Part shown: positions 7,159 to 11,809 of the stretch, piece by piece
How the letters are laid out: each line of letters opens with the position of its first letter
How positions within the stretch are numbered: position 1 is the first letter of the stretch
Assembly (NCBI GenBank): GCA_003501375.1
Contig: DNPO01000002.1
Coordinates: forward strand, 1-11,809
Source of the DNA: Candidatus Sumerlaeota bacterium
GTDB taxonomy: Bacteria; Sumerlaeota; Sumerlaeia; UBA8349
DNA: 11,809 nt
Reading direction: 5' to 3'
Notes under the pieces: generated by a model
Databases searched by the model: none
The model's input: the letters and a program-made list of their open reading frames with translations, nothing else
Told to the model about the DNA's origin: nothing
Translations under genes and position numbers: made by a program

Positions 7159-7632
7159 TTATTTTTTTCTGAAGGAAAACTTGCTGTGACCGATGAAACT
7201 GAAAAGCGTAGAAAAGGCAAGGACGGTGAGTCCTGCCAAATAAGACACCCACTCGGGTTTGATACCGGGTGTATGGAGTAGCAGCAGGACGCAAAAGGGG
7301 GTTAATACAAAAACACCCACGAGAGAGGATGTGCCGTATACCGCCCAGCACCGCAGGTACTCGCGGAGGTGATGCCCTTGTGTTTTGAATACAAAAAACT
7401 TATAGGTCAGGAATGAAAAGGTGATGTTAACCGGGTTGCCGACCGCGCTGGCAAGCGTGCTCAATGCGTAATCCGAAGTCATCCCCAACCGCTTGAACAG
7501 GGCGACAAGTAAAACATAAACACCGTATCCGAATGCCGTGTTAATCGCGCCCACCACCAGATAACGACTGAAGAGTTTGGGCGAAAAATGGTGCAGTAGG
7601 CGTTGGATAAAATTGCGATGCAAAACGGTCAC
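7159..7632 (-). CDS. GtrA-like membrane protein
   Basis: A 157-aa protein with four predicted membrane helices (about residues 22-44, 53-77, 94-118 and 129-152) and the GtrA-family opening RYLVVGAINTAFGYGVY. Members are small inner-membrane proteins linked to export of cell-surface polysaccharides. In phage serotype conversion GtrA is thought to flip undecaprenyl-phosphate-glucose made by GtrB. Here the GtrB-like enzyme is two genes upstream in the same operon, which supports a flippase-like or accessory role. The length is normal. The start is GTG 7632, with GGGAG 4 nt upstream and only 10 bp after the stop of the exported protein gene. It is the last gene of the operon, ending just before the terminator. 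Confidence 0.85.
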   Translation of the reverse strand: MTVLHRNFIQRLLHHFSPKLFSRYLVVGAINTAFGYGVYVLLVALFKRLGMTSDYALSTLASAVGNPVNITFSFLTYKFFVFKTQGHHLREYLRCWAVYGTSSLVGVFVLTPFCVLLLLHTPGIKPEWVSYLAGLTVLAFSTLFSFIGHSKFSFRKK

Positions 7633-7642
7633 AAGACTCCCT

Positions 7643-8632
7643 TTATTGAAGCGAAATTGTCACATCAAGCGGGGTGTTGTTACACCCCCACTGGGTGCAT
7701 CCTACGAGAAAATCAATCGTGTCGCCGGGTTTGACCTGAACCGAAATGTCAAAGGGGGCATCTGCGCGCGCATTGGACGATTGAAGGCGTTGCTGTCCGT
7801 TGCAAAGTACGTAAACATCAACCGGCCCCACATCTCCAGCGCCAAATTTCCCGCGCACAGAAACCCTTCCCGTTGCCGGAGAGGTCCAGCGAACGGCAGC
7901 ATGTTCTCCGTGCGGCCCGGGGTGTAGGGAAACCTGGCCCGGTACAACACCACACAGGGATTTGTCGGAGCGATTGATCCAAACATTTTGACCAGGCAGT
8001 TGAAGAAACCAGCCGATTGCCCCCGGAGCCTCTCCCTGTCCATCTCCCCTAGGAAATGGCATAAACACTCCCCCGTGAGGAGCAGAAACCCAACCGTACG
8101 ACCATGTTCCATTGGGGTTGATCGAGGTGGAAAAGTCCTGAGTCATATTCCACGTTTTTGCTTGCGCACCTAGGACATTGCGCGCCCCCGACATCGTCAT
8201 TTCTTGAATGTTAACTATGGGAATGGTGACATCGCCCGCATCGGATGCCAAGTCCAGTGTTTTCCCTTCGGGAATGCCAGTGAGGCGATCTCCATTGGTA
8301 AAAAGAATGGTGGCACGTTCACGATCTGGTTGCATGGTTACTTTGTTCAGCAGAGTGAGAGGAATTGCGACAGAGCCAAAAAGACTGCGTACCGGCAGCA
8401 ACTGTTGCTGGCAAACGCCCTTGAGGATTGAACCATCTCGCAAATTTACTACTACTTGCAGTTTTTCACTCGATTTATTTTCTACAGTGGTGGAACGCGG
8501 CGTAGGAGTGGAGATTGCTTGTTTTGGGGGAGCCTCAACCGATGCTCCAGCAGGTTTTAGCCAACCGTATTGGCAGGCAATGGTACTGGAAGTGAGGAGT
8601 GCTAATAAAACACCATAAATAATACGTCGCAT
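7643..8632 (-). CDS. Exported beta-rich protein, function unknown
   Basis: A 329-aa protein with an N-terminal signal: MRRIIYG, a hydrophobic stretch, then TIAC with Cys20. This could be a lipoprotein signal (Thr at -3 is permitted but atypical) or an ordinary signal peptide. After a Pro/Ser/Thr linker come two similar beta units, residues 57-100 (LRDGSILKG then FGSVAIPL) and 105-148 (TNGDRLTGI then AGDVTIPI). A beta-sandwich-like domain follows (about 165-329) with NPNGTWSYGW, VRWTSPATGRVSVRGKF and GDTIDFLVG, a pattern seen in exported PEP-CTERM-type and carbohydrate-associated proteins of PVC bacteria (recalled, not searched). There is no sortase or PEP-CTERM tail. The function is unknown; glycan binding outside the inner membrane is a guess. 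ATG 8632 was chosen because AAGGAG lies 7 nt upstream; the frame is open to 8695. The gene lies between the gtrB-like and gtrA-like genes. Confidence 0.82.
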   Translation of the reverse strand: MRRIIYGVLLALLTSSTIACQYGWLKPAGASVEAPPKQAISTPTPRSTTVENKSSEKLQVVVNLRDGSILKGVCQQQLLPVRSLFGSVAIPLTLLNKVTMQPDRERATILFTNGDRLTGIPEGKTLDLASDAGDVTIPIVNIQEMTMSGARNVLGAQAKTWNMTQDFSTSINPNGTWSYGWVSAPHGGVFMPFPRGDGQGEAPGAIGWFLQLPGQNVWINRSDKSLCGVVPGQVSLHPGPHGEHAAVRWTSPATGRVSVRGKFGAGDVGPVDVYVLCNGQQRLQSSNARADAPFDISVQVKPGDTIDFLVGCTQWGCNNTPLDVTISLQ

Positions 8633-8695
8633 GGTCTTGCTCCTTTTCATTTTCCCGCAAGTTAAAAACCTCCCCCTCTTTTGCGGACGAGGCAA

Positions 8696-9643
8696 TTACT
8701 TGTTTTCGTCATTGTCAAAATTGATGCGTTCTTTTTCCACTACGAGCGGGCGCTTGAGTACCTGCGTGTGGATGGAGCCGATGTATTCTCCGACAATACC
8801 GATGAAAAAAAGTTGCACTGCGCTGAAGAAGAACATACTGATAATCAACGGTGCCATACCCATTTGAAAACTTTGCCAAAAAATTAGTTTACACACAAGG
8901 TAAATGAAAGCCACTAACAGGCTGAGCGTGCCTAGGCAAAATCCCGTCATGGTGGCAAGGCGAAGTGGTACTTTGGAATGGTTTGTAATCCCGAGGAGTG
9001 CAATGTCCAACAGGGTGTAAAAATTATTTTTAGTGAAGCCACGCTTGCGTGCGGGTTGGTGAAATTTCAGGGTGGCTATCTCAAAACCCAGATCGCAGAT
9101 CAACCCGCGGAAGTACGGATAGGGATCGTCAATTTCGCGCGCGATGTCCATGACGCGTTTGTCGTAAAGACCAAAACCGGTCGCGTTTTTGATCAGGTCG
9201 ATTTCCGATAATTTGCCGATCAGGTGGTAATAAAACTTGCGCACCAGAAAGAACAGTGGCGATTCTGCGCTGGAATCTTTGACAGCCAGAACGATCTTGT
9301 AACCTTCCTCCCACTTCTTGATAAAGTCGGGAACCATCTCCGGTGGGTCTTGTAGGTCAGAAGCCAGATACACAATTGCATCGCCAGTGCATTGCAGCAT
9401 ACCGTAAAAGGGGGAGCGAATGTGGCCGAAGTTGCGCATGTTGACAATGACTTTGACGTGTTTGTCATCGCGCGCAATCTGTCTGAGTATTTCGACGGTT
9501 TTATCCTTAGAGGCATTGTCGATGAGCACATGCTCATAAGTGTATTGCGGCAGGGCTTCCATCACCTTGCCAATACGCTCCACCAATTCCTGGATGTTGT
9601 CCTCTTCGTTGTAGCAGGGGGAAATGAAACTTATTTTTTTCAC
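8696..9643 (-). CDS. GtrB-like polyprenyl-phosphate glycosyltransferase (GT2)
   Basis: A 315-aa membrane GT2 enzyme of the DPM1/GtrB/ArnC type, expected to transfer a sugar from a nucleotide donor to undecaprenyl phosphate on the cytoplasmic side. Visible features are FISPCYNEEDNI (residues 6-17), IDNASKDKT (41-49), the metal-binding ASDLQDPPEM (94-103; family consensus DADLQDPPE), and the basic loop ARKRGFTKNNFY (198-209) in the place of the conserved R-G-SK segment. Two C-terminal membrane helices follow (about 228-252 and 262-287), then GEYIGSIHTQVLKRP, as in GtrB. The start is GTG 9643 with AAGGA about 8 nt upstream, 30 bp after the NeuB-family stop. The partner flippase is probably the GtrA-like protein in the same operon. 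The sugar is unknown; a nonulosonic acid would be unusual for this family because those are normally CMP-activated. Confidence 0.9.
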   Translation of the reverse strand: MKKISFISPCYNEEDNIQELVERIGKVMEALPQYTYEHVLIDNASKDKTVEILRQIARDDKHVKVIVNMRNFGHIRSPFYGMLQCTGDAIVYLASDLQDPPEMVPDFIKKWEEGYKIVLAVKDSSAESPLFFLVRKFYYHLIGKLSEIDLIKNATGFGLYDKRVMDIAREIDDPYPYFRGLICDLGFEIATLKFHQPARKRGFTKNNFYTLLDIALLGITNHSKVPLRLATMTGFCLGTLSLLVAFIYLVCKLIFWQSFQMGMAPLIISMFFFSAVQLFFIGIVGEYIGSIHTQVLKRPLVVEKERINFDNDENK

Positions 9644-9673
9644 GAGAATATTCCTTAGGTGTTGCTCGAATCT

Positions 9674-10756
9674 TTACAAACCTCTGTTGCAGATCATGGC
9701 GCGGAGTGCCTCGTTGCGCGCATAGGGACTGTCGAGCGCATCTACCATGAGCGGCGCATCCTGTTTCCACTCCGAGGTCAGCGTCATGTCGTTGAGCAGT
9801 TCGCGGCAGGACAACTGTCCTTTTTGCAAAGGGATCGCAAGGTAATAGTCCGACGGGGTTAGCACATGCCCGGCGGGCAGGTCGTGCGTGGCGTAGACTC
9901 CGCGTACCAACGCATCCAAATACTCGACCTCTTTTTGGGTGGGCCGTGCTTTGTCCGTACCGGGTTGCCCGCACATTTCCTTGGCTTTCTTGAAAGCTAG
10001 GAACCACTGCGCTACCTGTTCCGGGGTGGAGCAGTACGGCGAGAACGGACGGTCTTCTGTGCGAATATCAACGTGTCGTTCGAATGTGCGAGCGCCCTTG
10101 GCGTAGGCAATTTGGATGGAAGAGTTCCACTCGTGGTATTCGTGCGTTGAGAAACCAATCGTGTGGTTCGGGTAGCGGTTTTTCAGGAAATCAATCTGGT
10201 TCATCTGCAACTCGAAATCTTCGGAAGGGTACAACGACACGCAGTGATTGATGGCCAGTGGAATATTACGATTTTCGAAGAACGTGACCATATCATCCGT
10301 GTCTTTAAGCGAGGTGCCGCCTGTGGAAACAACGACGGGCTTGCGCGCCTTGGCGATTTTTTCCAGCAGCACCCAGTCCGTTACGTCGGAACTGGCGATC
10401 TTGATAATTTCGATGTCAAGTTCCGTGCAGAGATCCACGGATTTTTCATCGAACGGGGTCGCCATACGGATGCAGTTGCCACGGCGGACCGCTTCAGCCA
10501 GCGTGCTCAGTTCGTCTTTGCTCAACTGCGTGTCGATGGTTTTTTTGATGTAGCGAATATCGGTGCGATCGCGGAAGTCTTTGTGAATGAAACTGTCCAC
10601 ATCGCGAAATTGCAATTTCACCGAGGCGCGGACGTTGCTGTAGCGTACCACCGTCGAGAACTCTTTGATAATGCGCAAACCGCGATTCACGTCACCCCAG
10701 TGGTTGTTGGCGATTTCCAGCACAAAAAGTTCTTCAAAAACATCGCGATTTAACAT
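9674..10756 (-). CDS. neuB: NeuB-family nonulosonic (sialic) acid synthase
   Basis: A 360-aa enzyme of the NeuB family, which condenses phosphoenolpyruvate with a hexosamine-type aldose to give a nine-carbon sialic-acid-like sugar in the cytosol. The TIM barrel (about residues 1-265) shows LEIANNHWGD (13-22), VKLQF (46-50), MATPFDEKS (98-106), IIKIASSDVTD (117-127), HCVSLYPSEDFE (171-182), IGFSTHE (200-206) and FERHVD (225-230). The SAF/antifreeze-like domain (about 283-350) carries the conserved Arg285 before VYATHDLPAG. The metal-binding histidines of known NeuB correspond to His205 and His228. The usual SDH before the first reads STH here, so this is a divergent clade and the exact sugar is uncertain. 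The gene symbol is at family level only. ATG 10756 has GAGGAG 7 nt upstream. The gene follows a HAD phosphatase by 39 bp; no epimerase (NeuC) or CMP-transferase (NeuA) lies in the window. Confidence 0.9.
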   Translation of the reverse strand: MLNRDVFEELFVLEIANNHWGDVNRGLRIIKEFSTVVRYSNVRASVKLQFRDVDSFIHKDFRDRTDIRYIKKTIDTQLSKDELSTLAEAVRRGNCIRMATPFDEKSVDLCTELDIEIIKIASSDVTDWVLLEKIAKARKPVVVSTGGTSLKDTDDMVTFFENRNIPLAINHCVSLYPSEDFELQMNQIDFLKNRYPNHTIGFSTHEYHEWNSSIQIAYAKGARTFERHVDIRTEDRPFSPYCSTPEQVAQWFLAFKKAKEMCGQPGTDKARPTQKEVEYLDALVRGVYATHDLPAGHVLTPSDYYLAIPLQKGQLSCRELLNDMTLTSEWKQDAPLMVDALDSPYARNEALRAMICNRGL

Positions 10757-10795
10757 GGTGTTTCTCCTCGTTTTTATCCGTGCGTCGTCTTGTAT

Positions 10796-11443
10796 TTATT
10801 TGGGTAAAAAACCTAACACTTCCGAAAACTGCGTGAGCCGCCCGAGAACATTTTCTTGAGCGGAAGCGTTTCCGTATCCGTACGTTGCTGCCAGAAATGC
10901 TACGTTGCAATCTTGCGCTGCGCGCGCATCATCTTGCGAATCTCCAACGAAAAATGAGTCGGCAGCCAACAGGTTATGCTGCGTTATCACATAGGCCAGC
11001 GATTCCGTTTTACAGCCAAAACGCGGCGTGCGGATATCGGGGCTGACAATTTCCTTAAAAAATTTCCGTAGTCCAAAATGTTCCAGAATAATGGTCGAGA
11101 TGCGAACTTGTTTGTTGGTTACAACAAAGCAGGTTACTTCATTTTCTTGCAGACGTTCCAGTGTCTCCCTGACACCGGGATATTCCAAGGAACGTCTCCA
11201 ACCTTCCGCATCGTAACTTAGGCGAAAGGTTTTTTCAAGCGTATCCAGTTCTTCCGGTGAAGCCGACGGATGGAGCAGATGAAAAACTTTGCGGAGTGGT
11301 GGGCCAATGAATGGACGTAAATCCACTGGCAAAACAACGCCCGGCAAAACTTGCGCCACTGTGGCACGCATGGAATAATCAATGCCGGGCAGGGTGTCCA
11401 CTAAAGTGCCGTCAAGATCGAATAAGACATTAATGGTGCGCAT
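10796..11443 (-). CDS. HAD-family phosphatase (phosphoglycolate phosphatase-like)
   Basis: A 215-aa cytosolic HAD hydrolase of subfamily IA. Motif I is DLDGTLVDT (nucleophile Asp9, acid/base Asp11), motif II is VTNK (Thr109), motif III is Lys145 in FGCKTES, and motif IV is FVGDSQDD (Asp168, Asp171, Asp172). A helical cap occupies about residues 17-85, as in Gph. All catalytic residues are present. Its stop is 39 bp from the NeuB-family start, and its ATG overlaps the stop of the upstream ThDP gene by one base (TAATG), with GGAG 5 nt before the ATG, so expression is tightly coupled. A plausible role is dephosphorylating a sugar 9-phosphate made by the NeuB-type enzyme, as the HAD enzyme NANP does in animals; this is inference, and phosphoglycolate or another sugar phosphate is equally possible from sequence alone. 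Confidence 0.9.
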   Translation of the reverse strand: MRTINVLFDLDGTLVDTLPGIDYSMRATVAQVLPGVVLPVDLRPFIGPPLRKVFHLLHPSASPEELDTLEKTFRLSYDAEGWRRSLEYPGVRETLERLQENEVTCFVVTNKQVRISTIILEHFGLRKFFKEIVSPDIRTPRFGCKTESLAYVITQHNLLAADSFFVGDSQDDARAAQDCNVAFLAATYGYGNASAQENVLGRLTQFSEVLGFLPK

Positions 11444-11809
11444 TAGTACTCCATCGGCGGAATCAAAAGATTTTGCAACAGTTCCTCGCGTTCCAGGAAG
11501 GGGAACATGTCTTCGAGTGGTTTGGAGACCATGGAGCCGTCGGGTTTCTGGTAGGACTGGAGGCGGGGTGCGCGCATCTCGTCGGGGATGACGTGGACGT
11601 CGACGAGGACGGGGCCCTGCATGTCGAGGATGCGGCGGACGTCGTCGCGGAGGCTGCGCTGGTCGCGGATGACGACGGAGGGGATGCCGTAGGCGTCGGC
11701 GAGGCGGCTGAGGCTGGGGATGGTGATGCCGGTGGAGGCGTCGCAGCCGATGCTGGGGCGGCCGAAGTATCCGGTTTGCGAGGCGCGGATGGAGGCGTAG
11801 CCGTTGTTG
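11443..11809 (-). CDS. Thiamine diphosphate enzyme, acetolactate synthase-like (C-terminal part)
   Basis: The last 121 residues and stop codon of a larger gene, cut by the window edge. The visible part starts at the NN that ends the ThDP-binding GDG...NN motif (NNGYASIRASQTGYFGR), then SGITIPSLSRLADAYGIPSVVI, GPVLVDVHVIPDEMRAPR and the tail DGSMVSKPLEDMFPFLEREEL. This matches the C-terminal domain of acetolactate synthase-like enzymes found in surface polysaccharide clusters. Such enzymes decarboxylate pyruvate or a related keto acid; one, YerE of Yersinia, adds a two-carbon branch to a nucleotide sugar. A role in building an unusual sugar is therefore plausible but unproven. Codons before about 11500 are almost all C/G-ending, unlike the last 20 codons and the neighbouring genes. 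The stop overlaps the HAD start by one base. Confidence 0.85.
   Translation of the reverse strand, partial: NNGYASIRASQTGYFGRPSIGCDASTGITIPSLSRLADAYGIPSVVIRDQRSLRDDVRRILDMQGPVLVDVHVIPDEMRAPRLQSYQKPDGSMVSKPLEDMFPFLEREELLQNLLIPPMEY

Noticed and set aside
6827..7351. 174-codon minus-strand open frame across the antiporter and GtrA gene ends
   Set aside because: It crosses the bidirectional terminator and overlaps two recognised genes, and its translation is unlike any protein.
8633..8695. 21-residue extension of the exported protein, starting at 8695
   Set aside because: It would put a charged segment before the signal sequence and would ignore the well-placed AAGGAG before ATG 8632.

Overview
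The window is bacterial chromosomal DNA with nine complete protein genes, one truncated gene at the right edge, and no RNA gene or CRISPR array that I can see. The lineage is inferred only. Three things fit a Verrucomicrobiota-like (PVC group) bacterium better than a proteobacterium: moderate GC, intergenic hairpin and short-period repeats of the kind scattered through environmental PVC genomes, and an exported beta-rich protein with an NPNG-WSYG motif like those in PEP-CTERM-type exported proteins. No single marker proves this.

Left part (1-4720). After a repeat-rich edge (47-70, and three hairpins at 128-210) come three minus-strand genes that read leftward with short gaps. In transcription order they are a proline-rich protein of unknown function, a soluble PAS-type sensor histidine kinase with a degenerate N-terminal receiver domain, and a family 2 glycosyltransferase resembling rhamnosyltransferases. 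They look like one transcription unit. No response regulator is present.

Middle (4721-7145). A divergent intergenic region of about 530 bp holds a perfect 13-bp inverted repeat and a weak promoter candidate. It leads into a plus-strand pair: a short CYTH triphosphatase (EIERK motif) followed after 6 bp by a polytopic ion-transporter-superfamily protein of the sodium:proton antiporter / citrate transporter type. A bidirectional terminator hairpin at 7105-7145 separates this pair from the converging operon on the right.

Right part (7159-11809). A compact minus-strand surface-glycan operon reads, in transcription order, as follows: acetolactate-synthase-like ThDP enzyme (C-terminus only), HAD phosphatase, NeuB-family nonulosonic acid synthase, GtrB-like polyprenyl-phosphate glycosyltransferase, an exported beta-sandwich protein, and a GtrA-like membrane protein. 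The likely theme is making an unusual sialic-acid-like or branched sugar, loading a lipid carrier, and moving the product across the membrane. Two things stand out: the exported protein sits between the gtrB-like and gtrA-like genes, and codon composition changes abruptly inside the ThDP gene.
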